Of a stretch of DNA of 52,128 nt, positions 16,293 through 24,497 are shown piece by piece. Within the stretch, counting starts at the first letter, position 1. Every line of letters starts with the position of its first letter. Under the pieces are notes generated by a model. The model saw only the letters and a program-made list of their open reading frames with translations. It had not been told where the DNA came from and did no database searches. Origin of the DNA: CAZPMO01 sp964587515 (GTDB lineage Bacteria; Pseudomonadota; Alphaproteobacteria; MPNO01); the NCBI GenBank assembly GCA_964587515.1, contig CAZPMO010000010.1, forward strand, positions 1-52,128. Direction: 5' to 3'. Both the position numbers and the translations under genes were made by a program.

Positions 16293-18185
16293 TTGCTGGA
16301 TTTAGTACAAGCGAAGCACGATCTCTATCAGTCGACCAGCGGAATCGGCGTGAAGATCGATCGTGCGCGCGATGGGAATTTGACTGATTTCGGCAAGGCG
16401 GTGCTGGACGACCGCTATTTGTTGCCGGATGAGAGCTATCAGGATTTGTTCGCGCGGGTGGCGTGCCATTATGCCGACGACTCGGCGCATGCCCAACGCA
16501 TCTATAATTATATCAGCAATCTCTGGTTCATGCCCTCGACGCCGGTACTGTCCAATGGCGGCACCACGCGCGGGTTGCCGGTCTCGTGCTTTCTGAACGA
16601 GGCCAATGACACGCTGGAAGGCATCGTCGATCTATGGAACGAGAATGTCTGGCTGGCGGCGCGCGGCGGCGGCATCGGCAGCTACTGGGGCAATCTGCGT
16701 TCGATCGGCGAGAAGGTTGGGGCCAACGGCAAGACCTCGGGCATCGTTCCTTTCATCCGGGTGATGGATTCTCTGACGCTGGCGATCAGCCAGGGCAGTC
16801 TGCGGCGCGGCTCGGCGGCGGTTTATCTCTGCATCGATCATCCCGAGATCGAGGAATTCATCGAAATCCGGCGGCCGACCGGTGGCGATCCCAATCGCAA
16901 GGCGCTGAACCTGCACCATGGGGTGGTGATCCCGGACGCCTTCATGCGCGCCGTGGAGAATGACGAGGAATGGGCGCTGGTCAGCCCCAAGGACAATTCG
17001 ATCGTGCGCACCATTTCGGCGCGCGCGCTGTGGATTCGTCTGTTGACCACGCGGATTGAATCGGGGGAGCCCTATTTCATCTTCCTCGATCATGTGAACC
17101 GGGCGATTCCCGAGCATCAGAAACTCGCCGGGCTCAGCGTGAAGATGTCGAACCTGTGTTCCGAGATCACGCTGCCGACCGGGATCGACAAGGACGGCGA
17201 GGAACGCACCGCGGTGTGCTGCCTGTCGTCGCTGAACCTCGATAAGTATTTCGAGTGGAAGGACGACCCGCAATTCCTCGAGGACGTGATGCGCTTCCTC
17301 GACAATGTCTTGCAGGATTTCATCGACAATGCGCCGGACTCGATGCGCCGCGCCGCCTATTCGGCGATGCGCGAACGATCCGTCGGGCTCGGCGTGATGG
17401 GGTTCCACTCCTTCGTGCAATCCCAGGGCGTGCCTCTTGAATCGGTGATGGCCAAGGTCTGGAACAAGAAAATTTTCCAGCATATCCGCGAAGGCGCCGA
17501 TGCCGCTTCGAAGAAGCTTGCCGGCGAACGCGGCGCCTGCCCCGATGCCGCCGAGTACGGCATCGAGGAACGCTTCTCCAACAAGATGGCGATCGCGCCG
17601 ACCGCTTCGATTTCGATAATTTGCGGCGGGTCTTCGCCGGGAATCGAGCCCAACGCGGCCAATTCCTACACCCACAAGACATTGTCGGGCTCTTTCAACG
17701 TGCGCAACAAATACCTGAAGGCGCTGCTGGCTGAAAAAGGTCAGGACACAGACAAGGTATGGAGTTCGATCACCGTCAATGAAGGCTCCGTGCAGCATCT
17801 CGATTTTCTGGCCGAGGACGAGAAGGACGTCTTCAAGACAGCCTTCGAACTCGACCAGCGCTGGCTGATAGAACTTGGCGCCGACCGCGCGCCCTTCATT
17901 TGCCAATCGCAATCGCTGAACGTCTTCCTGCCCGCCGACGTGCACAAGAAGACGCTGCACGAGATCCACTTCCAGGCCTGGAAGAAGGGCGTGAAGTCGC
18001 TCTACTACTGCCGCTCGCGCTCGCTGGCGCGGGCCGACGTGGTGGCCACCAAGGCGGAGGTCGCCGATCACGGTATCGCGGTGACTGGGGCCGCGAACGG
18101 GAATGGCGAACCGCTGCCGCTGGCGGCCGCGCCCGAGGCGCAGCAGAACGAAAACGATTACGAGGAATGCCTGAGTTGTCAGTAG
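16293..18185 (+). CDS. nrdA: Class I ribonucleotide reductase alpha subunit NrdA
   Basis: A 630-residue large subunit that reduces ribonucleotides to deoxyribonucleotides with NrdB. The redox cysteines lie in LPVSCFLNEAND and AVCCLSSLNLDKY; the active-site NxCxE is SNLCSEITLP. The C-terminus ends YEECLSCQ, the mobile CxxC that shuttles reducing power. The protein starts straight into the barrel region and lacks the N-terminal ATP-cone that gives overall dATP inhibition. The start is a TTG at 16293, six bases after GGAGG; no better start exists in frame. Confidence 0.95.
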   Translation: MLDLVQAKHDLYQSTSGIGVKIDRARDGNLTDFGKAVLDDRYLLPDESYQDLFARVACHYADDSAHAQRIYNYISNLWFMPSTPVLSNGGTTRGLPVSCFLNEANDTLEGIVDLWNENVWLAARGGGIGSYWGNLRSIGEKVGANGKTSGIVPFIRVMDSLTLAISQGSLRRGSAAVYLCIDHPEIEEFIEIRRPTGGDPNRKALNLHHGVVIPDAFMRAVENDEEWALVSPKDNSIVRTISARALWIRLLTTRIESGEPYFIFLDHVNRAIPEHQKLAGLSVKMSNLCSEITLPTGIDKDGEERTAVCCLSSLNLDKYFEWKDDPQFLEDVMRFLDNVLQDFIDNAPDSMRRAAYSAMRERSVGLGVMGFHSFVQSQGVPLESVMAKVWNKKIFQHIREGADAASKKLAGERGACPDAAEYGIEERFSNKMAIAPTASISIICGGSSPGIEPNAANSYTHKTLSGSFNVRNKYLKALLAEKGQDTDKVWSSITVNEGSVQHLDFLAEDEKDVFKTAFELDQRWLIELGADRAPFICQSQSLNVFLPADVHKKTLHEIHFQAWKKGVKSLYYCRSRSLARADVVATKAEVADHGIAVTGAANGNGEPLPLAAAPEAQQNENDYEECLSCQ

Positions 18186-18202
18186 TCGGAAGGTCGCGGT
18201 CC

Positions 18203-18388
18203 ATGAAAGAGGCGGAAGAAGCGGGCGAACGGGTTTTGAAGCTGGCCGAGGCGCTTGGCGACATCCCGGATCGTCCCGACAGGGTATCGGCGGGTATCCT
18301 CCATCTTCGCCCCGGCGAGGACTGGTTGGAGAAGCTGGAGGCGTTTTACGAGGTCGAGGCCGAAATGGCCGGGCCGGGGCGGAAGTAA
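18203..18388 (+). CDS. Small hypothetical protein between nrdA and nrdB
   Basis: A 61-residue ORF (MKEAEEAGERVLKLAEALGD at the start, then a DRVSAGILHLRPGEDWLEKL core and a short basic end) occupies nearly all the space between nrdA and nrdB. GGAAGG lies about nine bases before the ATG, and nrdB starts 15 bases after its stop. It is acidic, probably helical, with no motif I recognise. The position suggests co-translation with the reductase; whether it is a real, conserved gene is open. Confidence 0.6.
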   Translation: MKEAEEAGERVLKLAEALGDIPDRPDRVSAGILHLRPGEDWLEKLEAFYEVEAEMAGPGRK

Positions 18389-18403
18389 TAAGGGAGACGC
18401 GTG

Positions 18404-19366
18404 ATGTCGTTACTTGATTCCAATCCGGTCTATAAGCCGTTTCGCTATCCTTGGGCCTATGACGCCTGGCTGACGCAGCAGCGGGTGCACTGGCTGCCCG
18501 AAGAGGTGCCGCTGGCCGACGACGTGAAGGATTGGCACAATAATCTCTCGCCCGAGGAACGCCATACGCTGACACAGATTTTCCGCTTCTTCACGCAGGC
18601 CGACATCGAGGTCAACAACTGCTACATGAAGCATTATTCCCGGGTCTTCCAGCCGACCGAGATCCAGATGATGCTGGCTGCGTTCTCCAACATGGAGACG
18701 GTGCATATCGCGGCCTATTCTCACTTGCTCGACACCATCGGCATTCCGGAGACTGAATACCAAGCCTTCCTCCGCTATAAGGAGATGAAGGACAAGTACG
18801 ACTACATGCAGCAGTTCGGCGTCGACACCAATTCCGACATCGCGATGACCCTGGCCGTGTTCGGCGGTTTCACGGAAGGATTGCAGCTGTTCGCGAGCTT
18901 CGCGATCCTGCTCAACTTCCCGCGTCACAACAAGATGAAGGGGATGGGCCAGATCGTGACCTGGTCGGTGCGCGACGAATCGCTGCACACCGAATCGATC
19001 ATCAAGCTGTTCCGCACCTTCATTTCCGAGAATCCGGAAGTATGGAACGATGACTTCCAGCGCGAGCTTTATGTGGCGTGCTCGACAGTGGTGGAGCACG
19101 AGGATGCGTTTATCGACCTCGCGTTCGAATTAGGCGGTGTCGAGGGGCTGACCGGTGCGGAGGTAAAGCAGTATATCCGTTACATCGCCGACCGGCGGCT
19201 GTCGCAGCTCGGTCTCCAGCCGATCTATCGCATCGAGGACAATCCGCTGCCGTGGATGGACGAGATGCTCAACGGCATGGAACACACCAACTTCTTTGAA
19301 AACCGCTCTACCGAATATTCGAAGGCGGCGACGCAGGGAAGCTGGGAAGAAGTCTGGAACGACTGA
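18404..19366 (+). CDS. nrdB: Class I ribonucleotide reductase beta subunit NrdB
   Basis: A 320-residue di-iron subunit that generates the radical for NrdA. By alignment from memory with E. coli, D67, E98 and H101 are first-half ligands and Y105 (METVHIAAY) is the radical tyrosine; EGLQLF and RDESLHTE carry the second-half ligands. The tyrosine is present, so it is a tyrosyl-radical enzyme, not the class Ic type. The ATG at 18404, seven bases after GGGAG, is preferred to the GTG one codon earlier. Confidence 0.95.
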   Translation: MSLLDSNPVYKPFRYPWAYDAWLTQQRVHWLPEEVPLADDVKDWHNNLSPEERHTLTQIFRFFTQADIEVNNCYMKHYSRVFQPTEIQMMLAAFSNMETVHIAAYSHLLDTIGIPETEYQAFLRYKEMKDKYDYMQQFGVDTNSDIAMTLAVFGGFTEGLQLFASFAILLNFPRHNKMKGMGQIVTWSVRDESLHTESIIKLFRTFISENPEVWNDDFQRELYVACSTVVEHEDAFIDLAFELGGVEGLTGAEVKQYIRYIADRRLSQLGLQPIYRIEDNPLPWMDEMLNGMEHTNFFENRSTEYSKAATQGSWEEVWND

Positions 19367-19386
19367 AGACCGCCCGGTCGGCCACT

Positions 19387-20169
19387 TTAGCGGAGCAGTT
19401 CGAGCAATGTCAGCGCCTGATGCTTGCACCCGACGCGCGCCATCCAGGCGGATTGTTCCAGCAGCGTGGTGAATTTCTGCGGCATAACATGCATCGTGAC
19501 ATCGGCGGTCTTGCCGCCGACGTTGAAGACATAGCGTTTGCCGTCGGCGAATACCGATCCGCTGAATGAGAGGGTGTCGCGACCGGCGGGCCAGGTGGTC
19601 TTGGCTGGTCGCGTGCCGCCCGCCTCCACGATTGTCAGCCGCTCGGCGCTCTCGCCATTTTGACACCATAGCATTGCCGAGGTCGGACGAATACAGCCCG
19701 TACCCGGTTGATTCACGCTTACCGCCCAGGGGTCGGGCAGCGGGTCGGCGTCGTCGTTTCCCTCAGCCCTAAGAAAGGCGCCCAGCGCCTCAATGAGACC
19801 GGGATCGGACGGGTTCGCGCCGACCGATATCGCGGGCACGACCTGCGTGGGCCCCTCAAGCGAAACGATCGAACCGTCGGCGCTCGCAAGGGTGACCGAC
19901 GCGTCTTCCTTCAGGTTAAGCTCGCTCGATCCGTCGATTATCGAGCCGCGCTCGAACGGCGCGCCCGTTACATGGACCACCAGCATCTTGATGGCCGGTC
20001 CGGTTTGCGCGGAACCGATATACACCGTTGGCGTCAATGCCAACGCGCCCAATCCTATCGCGAGCGTTTTGGGAATCCACTTGCCCAATTTGACCTCGAT
20101 TGCCCTAGTGACCCACCGGCGGCGCGGACGGTCGCGGCGGGATTTATTATTGCCGTCGAGGTTAATCAA
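19387..20169 (-). CDS. Hypothetical exported or membrane-anchored protein
   Basis: A 260-residue protein with a basic N-terminus, one hydrophobic segment at about 33-52 (WIPKTLAIGLGALALTPTVY) and an extracytoplasmic domain. The section ASVTLASADGSIVSLEGPT recalls a FecR-like beta repeat, and two cysteines (GTGC, LWCQNG) could pair. A potential AAAGGAGG lies just upstream, but the first in-frame start, a TTG at 20169, is unusually close to it, so the start is unsettled. I assign no function. It converges on nrdB. Confidence 0.6.
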   Translation of the reverse strand: MINLDGNNKSRRDRPRRRWVTRAIEVKLGKWIPKTLAIGLGALALTPTVYIGSAQTGPAIKMLVVHVTGAPFERGSIIDGSSELNLKEDASVTLASADGSIVSLEGPTQVVPAISVGANPSDPGLIEALGAFLRAEGNDDADPLPDPWAVSVNQPGTGCIRPTSAMLWCQNGESAERLTIVEAGGTRPAKTTWPAGRDTLSFSGSVFADGKRYVFNVGGKTADVTMHVMPQKFTTLLEQSAWMARVGCKHQALTLLELLR

Positions 20170-20418
20170 TCCTCCTTTAAAATATAGTTATTACGCGGCT
20201 TCCAATGAAAATGTACTGGCGCATCGGGTCAATGGCGCCACCTTACGCTGTTATCGGCACGAAAATCATCTATGCATTCAATTATCATAAAAAATAATAT
20301 TGATTTTAATATATAATTACAGGAATTATTCCCTGTTTATTTGTTTTGTTTAATGAGCGATTAGTTTGTTGTGCTATTTAAGCCGCATGATTGTTATGTG
20401 TTTATTGGAGATCGGCAA
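20170..20418. promoter_or_regulatory. AT-rich intergenic promoter region
   Basis: This 249-base gap between divergent genes falls to very low GC compared with its surroundings, with runs such as TTTTAATATATAATTA. A short inverted repeat ACAGG-N8-CCTGT lies at 20319-20336. It must hold promoters for both the exported protein (minus) and the lipoprotein (plus); I could not pick convincing -35/-10 pairs, and I see no gene in it. Confidence 0.45.
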
Positions 20419-20874
20419 ATGGTACGGTCAATAGCAGCCGTCATCGCGGTTTCGTTTTTTCTCGCTGCGTGCGGCAGCACCACCGGCGACCGGGCGGCGT
20501 CCGGCGCCGGCATCGGCGCGGCGGCGGGTACCGTGCTCGGCGCGGTGACCGGTCTTGGCATTGTCCAGGGCGCGGCGATCGGCGCCCTTGCGGGCGGCGT
20601 GATTGGCGGGACCACCGACAAAAGCACGGTAAATCTGGGTGAGCCCATCTGGGCCAAGGGTGATCGGGCCGCTAACAGCAGCGCGGTGCACCGGGTTCAG
20701 TCCGGTCTCGCGCGGCTTGGCTACCAGCCCGGTCCGGTCGATGGGGTGATGGGCAACAAGACGGTTGCCGCGATCCGCCGTTATCAGGGCAAACACAGGC
20801 TGCTGGTCGATGGCCGGCCGACGATCGAGTTGGCGGGTCATATCGAGCGGCAACTCCAACTCGCAAATCGCTAG
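20419..20874 (+). CDS. Peptidoglycan-binding lipoprotein with glycine zipper
   Basis: A 151-residue lipoprotein: signal peptide with lipobox LAAC (lipidated C18), then a glycine-zipper helix pair (GAGIGAAAGTVLGAVTGLG and GAAIGALAGGVIGG), then a C-terminal peptidoglycan-binding domain type 1 (VQSGLARLGYQPGPVDGVMG, about 94-145). It probably sits in the outer membrane and tethers it to the wall. GGAG seven bases upstream supports the ATG at 20419. Confidence 0.82.
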   Translation: MVRSIAAVIAVSFFLAACGSTTGDRAASGAGIGAAAGTVLGAVTGLGIVQGAAIGALAGGVIGGTTDKSTVNLGEPIWAKGDRAANSSAVHRVQSGLARLGYQPGPVDGVMGNKTVAAIRRYQGKHRLLVDGRPTIELAGHIERQLQLANR

Positions 20875-20876
20875 GA

Positions 20877-21362
20877 TTAATCGCCGTAGAGCCCGCGCGC
20901 CTTGTGCCAATCCTCGATGCCGCTATCGGGATAGTGTTCGAAATGGGGGCCTTCCGGAAGTTCGACCCATTCGGGCGCGTGCGCGGTCATCAGGGCCTGG
21001 ATTTCCGGGGGCTTGGGGAGCGGTGTGTCGATGGCCGACGCGAACGGGTGCAGCAGGTCCGGCCAGCTCGGATTGAATACCCATAGGGCGCTGCCGCACT
21101 TCGAACAGAAATGGCGTCGGGAAAAACCCAGCCCGTCCGCCTCATAGGCGTCGCGGTCGTTCTTGGCCGCGCGGTATACGGTGATGTTTTCTTCGCCCTC
21201 GATTTCGAGGGTCGCGGCGTCGGCCCCCAGGTTAATGGCGTAACCGCCACCGCCCGCCGTCTTGCGGCAAATCGAACAGTAGCAGTAATTGAACGGGTGC
21301 GGGGTCCGCGACTCGACGCTGAAAGCGACCGCGCCGCATTGGCAGGAACCTTCGAGCTTCAC
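20877..21362 (-). CDS. GFA/DUF636-family zinc protein
   Basis: A 161-residue protein of the glutathione-dependent formaldehyde-activating (GFA) family. Zinc cysteines occur as GSCQCGAV near the start, CYCSICRKTAG, and FCSKCGSALW. Members bind zinc, and real formaldehyde activation is doubtful for most. The start chosen is a GTG (VKLEGSCQCG) because GGGAGG lies about seven bases upstream; a longer frame back to 21500 has no support. It converges on the lipoprotein gene with two bases between stops. Confidence 0.83.
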   Translation of the reverse strand: MKLEGSCQCGAVAFSVESRTPHPFNYCYCSICRKTAGGGGYAINLGADAATLEIEGEENITVYRAAKNDRDAYEADGLGFSRRHFCSKCGSALWVFNPSWPDLLHPFASAIDTPLPKPPEIQALMTAHAPEWVELPEGPHFEHYPDSGIEDWHKARGLYGD

Positions 21363-21456
21363 GATCCATCCTCCCTTTTGGCTTGTGCCAGAGAGAGGAC
21401 TATAGCAGTTCGGTGGATTGCCGATAGGGCAGGTGGCGCGCCCGCCGGCCACGTCG

Positions 21457-22221
21457 TTATTTTTCGCTGGAAATGCGTTCGCGCAGGCCGCTGAGCTCAT
21501 TACGCAATGATTCGATCTCTTGCAGTTCGCGGGCCAGGTCGCTGTCCTCGCCTGCCGCCATGGCGGCGGGCGGCGAATCCTCGATTTCCGGATCCGCCAC
21601 CGAACGACGTTTGCTCAAGCCCTCGATACGCGAAATCAGCCCGCGAATGCCGGGGCTTAGCGAATCTCCGCGCACCGGCGCGTCCTCCACCGGAAGGTCC
21701 GGCGCCGCCTCGCGCACAAGATTGCCGAAAGACGCATCGTCTTCTTCGGGCTCTTCATCATAGGTTTCTAATTCGAGCGGGGCGTCGTAATCCACGGCCG
21801 GATCGAACCCGTCGTCTTCGTCCTCCATGGGCGCGAATTGGGTATCTTCCTCGACCACGGGGTCAACGCTCTCGGGTTCGGACGCAAGCAGTTCTTCCGC
21901 CAGAGCGGTGATCTTGGGAACCGTCTCGTCCCGCGAGCGTTTGATCGTGCCTTCGACGGACGCGAGCAGCGCATCGACCATCCTGCCCAGCTCGTCGTTT
22001 TTCTGAACCAGCGTTTCCACCCTGGCCCGGTAGCGCGCGATTTCGCCTTCCTGTTCCGAGAATCGGTCGCGAATCTGATTCCACATGCCGACCAGGGCGT
22101 CGCTTTCGCTCGCCCGCGCCAATTCGCTCGCGGAGAGATGCTTTTCCGCCGTTTCGACACGCTGTTTCAGGAGATTTGTATCACGCATTGCGCCGCTCTG
22201 TCGGTCCTGGAAGGGTTGCAT
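21457..22221 (-). CDS. Acidic coiled-coil hypothetical protein
   Basis: A 254-residue protein with a predicted coiled coil at about 12-110 (LLKQRVETAEKHL ... RYRARVETLVQKNDELGRM), a very acidic linker rich in Glu, Asp and Pro (120-185), and a second short coiled coil at the C-terminus (ELQEIESLRNELSGLRERI). No signal peptide. An ATG at 22188 is an alternative start. It is divergent from the glycosyl-phosphate transferase gene, and its layout resembles the protein at 26847. No function can be named. Confidence 0.6.
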   Translation of the reverse strand: MQPFQDRQSGAMRDTNLLKQRVETAEKHLSASELARASESDALVGMWNQIRDRFSEQEGEIARYRARVETLVQKNDELGRMVDALLASVEGTIKRSRDETVPKITALAEELLASEPESVDPVVEEDTQFAPMEDEDDGFDPAVDYDAPLELETYDEEPEEDDASFGNLVREAAPDLPVEDAPVRGDSLSPGIRGLISRIEGLSKRRSVADPEIEDSPPAAMAAGEDSDLARELQEIESLRNELSGLRERISSEK

Positions 22222-22397
22222 GGGACCCTAAAGGCCAAGGTGTTTAAACTTTGTTAACGTTAAAAATATGTTGAGAGGCCGCCGCCACGGCGGCTTTGGT
22301 GCTCTATGGCGCGCCGTTGACAGGGGCGCGGCTTTCCGTATATCTGCAAGCGGGTTTCGACCCTTGGGACATGTGAACATGCACGGCAGGAGGCGGC

Positions 22398-23465
22398 ATG
22401 GCGGCGCTTGCCTTCATAAACCATATTTTGTTCGCGGTTGCGTTGTTCGCGTTTTCGACGGTGCTGACCTGGTGCATGCTGCGCGTCGGCATCATGTCGA
22501 CGCCCAATACGCGTTCTTCACATGATTGGCCGGTCCCCAACAGCGGCGGCGTGGCGATCGTTTTGTCGTTTTTCGCCGGATTCCTTGTGGTTTTCCTGTT
22601 GAGCGACGACACCCGCGTTTCCGTATCCACCATGACCGGGTTCACCCTGGCGGCAATTGGAATCGCCATCGTCAGTCTGCTCGACGATTTGGCGCTGCTG
22701 CGGACATTCAAGATCAAGCTCGGCGCGCAGGTGCTGGCGGCGCTGCTATTGGTGGCCTTCGGGATCGTCTTCAGCCGCTTCTCATTGCCCGTGGTGGGCA
22801 TTGTCGAACTCGGCTGGTGGGGCTATCCGGTAACGGTGCTTTGGGTCGTCGCATTGACCAATATCTTCAATTTCATGGATGGTCTCGATGGTCTCGCCGG
22901 AGGATGCGCGGTGATCGTGGCTCTGTTCTTCGGGGTGGTGACATTTCTCGAAGGATCGTTGTTCGTTTACATCATGTGTTACGTAATTCTCGCCAGTGTC
23001 CTGGGTTTCCTGATCTTCAATTTCCCGAAAGCGCGCATATTCATGGGCGACGTCGGGTCGCAGTTCCTGGGATTCGCCTTCGCGGCGATCGCGGTGATCG
23101 CCGCCGAATATGACGCTTCGCGCACGTCGGCCCTGGTGATGCCGCTGCTGTTCTTCAACTTTATATTCGACGCCACCTTCACCTTCTTCCGCCGCCTGTT
23201 CGCGGGACGCAATATCGCCCAGGCCCATCGCGAACATCTTTATCAGCTGATGAATCGCCTCGGCGCGTCGCACCGCCGGGTCAGCCTGCTCCACTTCGCC
23301 GTGACCACGACGCAGGGGGCGGGTGTGTTGGCGGTGATCAATCTCGGGCCGGATTACCGCGCGGCCGTATTCCTGCCGTTCCTGGTATTTCAAACGGTTT
23401 ACGCGGCGATCGTCATCCGGAAAGCCTCCCGCCGCGGCCTCCTGCGCGGCGATTTGCCGGCATAG
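22398..23465 (+). CDS. Polyprenyl-phosphate glycosyl-1-phosphate transferase (WecA/MraY superfamily)
   Basis: A 355-residue membrane enzyme with about 10-11 helices that moves a HexNAc-1-phosphate from UDP-sugar onto undecaprenyl phosphate, the first step of surface glycan synthesis. Motifs: RSSHDWPVPNSGG near the start, SLLDDLALLRT (Mg-binding Asp pair), NIFNFMDGLDGLAGG, and IFMGDVGSQFLG. It is closest by eye to WbpL/WecA types. It stands with a sulfotransferase, a deacetylase and an epimerase, which suggests an exported, possibly sulfated polysaccharide. GGAGG lies four bases before the ATG. Confidence 0.9.
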   Translation: MAALAFINHILFAVALFAFSTVLTWCMLRVGIMSTPNTRSSHDWPVPNSGGVAIVLSFFAGFLVVFLLSDDTRVSVSTMTGFTLAAIGIAIVSLLDDLALLRTFKIKLGAQVLAALLLVAFGIVFSRFSLPVVGIVELGWWGYPVTVLWVVALTNIFNFMDGLDGLAGGCAVIVALFFGVVTFLEGSLFVYIMCYVILASVLGFLIFNFPKARIFMGDVGSQFLGFAFAAIAVIAAEYDASRTSALVMPLLFFNFIFDATFTFFRRLFAGRNIAQAHREHLYQLMNRLGASHRRVSLLHFAVTTTQGAGVLAVINLGPDYRAAVFLPFLVFQTVYAAIVIRKASRRGLLRGDLPA

Positions 23466-23475
23466 GGGCCGTATC

Positions 23476-24354
23476 TCAGTCCCACCGATAGCCGAGATCA
23501 TTCATTTGCGATCCGGCGATGGCGTGGATGCGGTCGACTTCGTTCGGCGTTAATTCGCCCCGCCAGACCTCGTCGCGACGCCGGGATACTTCGTCAACCG
23601 GAGACAAATCGCGCAGGGCGAAATCGAGGTCGCAGAAGGCATCGATGCGCGCCAGTTCGAATTCCGGATGGGCGCGAAAATCCTCGAACCTCAACTCGAT
23701 ATATCGGTCCGGCCCAATGGTTTCGTTTCCCTCGGTCCGAACATATTTGGTGATGTCGGCCCATTGGTGGGCGAAACGCTCGACCAATGGCAGTTCGGCA
23801 TATTCACGCCAGCGGATCGGTTTCGCGAAATTGCCGAACGGCATCTTGCGTCCGAATGCCTTCCGGCGCGTCTGAACCACACTGGAATAGACCACCGGCC
23901 GGGCGTCGTGGACAACGTGGACGATCATGCAATCGGGAAAGGCGCGGTTCAGAAATCGCAGACGCAACGCGTTGTGATTGTTCCGGTTGATCATCCTGGT
24001 CTTGCCCCGGAACCGGGTGAAGAGGCCGTATAGGCTTTGCAGGCGCGCGCATTCCAGGGCACCCGCATGGCGTTCATCGAGAAAATCGTCGGCGTTACCG
24101 TCCAGGGGGCGCGGGGACCAGATTTGGGTGGCGTCGGCCCAGCTCGCGGCGACGGGATGGGCGCCAAAGATTTGCGAAAACATCGCCGTGCCGCTCGGTG
24201 AACATCCCACGATGAAGATCGGGCGGTCGAGACGGGTATATGAGGCGGGCAGGAGAGGGCGCAGGGGCACCAGCAGTCCGGTCCCGAGCCGGCAAAGCGC
24301 GCCCAGCCCCAACCGGGCGCCGAGGTAACGCACATGATCGCCGATCGGCGTCAT
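23476..24354 (-). CDS. Sulfotransferase family protein
   Basis: A 292-residue protein with the PAPS-binding 5' loop IFIVGCSPSGTAMFS (46-60) and the 3'-phosphate motif region HVVHDARPVVYSSVV; the C-terminal half (ELRFEDFRAHPEFELARI) fits the family. It would place sulfate on a glycan or other acceptor. The ATG at 24354 starts the conserved part; the frame stays open to a TTG at 24462. It converges on the transferase gene with 10 bases between stops. Confidence 0.8.
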   Translation of the reverse strand: MTPIGDHVRYLGARLGLGALCRLGTGLLVPLRPLLPASYTRLDRPIFIVGCSPSGTAMFSQIFGAHPVAASWADATQIWSPRPLDGNADDFLDERHAGALECARLQSLYGLFTRFRGKTRMINRNNHNALRLRFLNRAFPDCMIVHVVHDARPVVYSSVVQTRRKAFGRKMPFGNFAKPIRWREYAELPLVERFAHQWADITKYVRTEGNETIGPDRYIELRFEDFRAHPEFELARIDAFCDLDFALRDLSPVDEVSRRRDEVWRGELTPNEVDRIHAIAGSQMNDLGYRWD

Positions 24355-24466
24355 GATGCACGACCGTCCCGACGGCGTTTGCTCTTCGAATGGTCCTGCA
24401 TCGTCCGTACGACAATCTGTCGGCGGCGCGTCGCCAGCCACTTCGCCGTATGGGAGCAGCAATTCC

Positions 24467-24481
24467 TTAACGAATATTTAC
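24467..24481 (-). promoter_or_regulatory. CtrA-like site before the sulfotransferase gene
   Basis: TTAA-N7-TTAC lies in the gap between the deacetylase stop and the sulfotransferase start, one base from the CtrA consensus TTAA-N7-TTAA. Suggestive only. Confidence 0.35.
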
Positions 24482-24497
24482 CATAACCGGGCGCCGG

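Noticed and set aside
16632..18575. A 647-codon minus-strand frame opposite nrdA
   Set aside because: The nrdA motifs on the plus strand are certain, and the antisense protein has no recognisable domain.
19368..19379. Small hairpin after nrdB as a terminator
   Set aside because: Only five pairs with a two-base loop and no T run.
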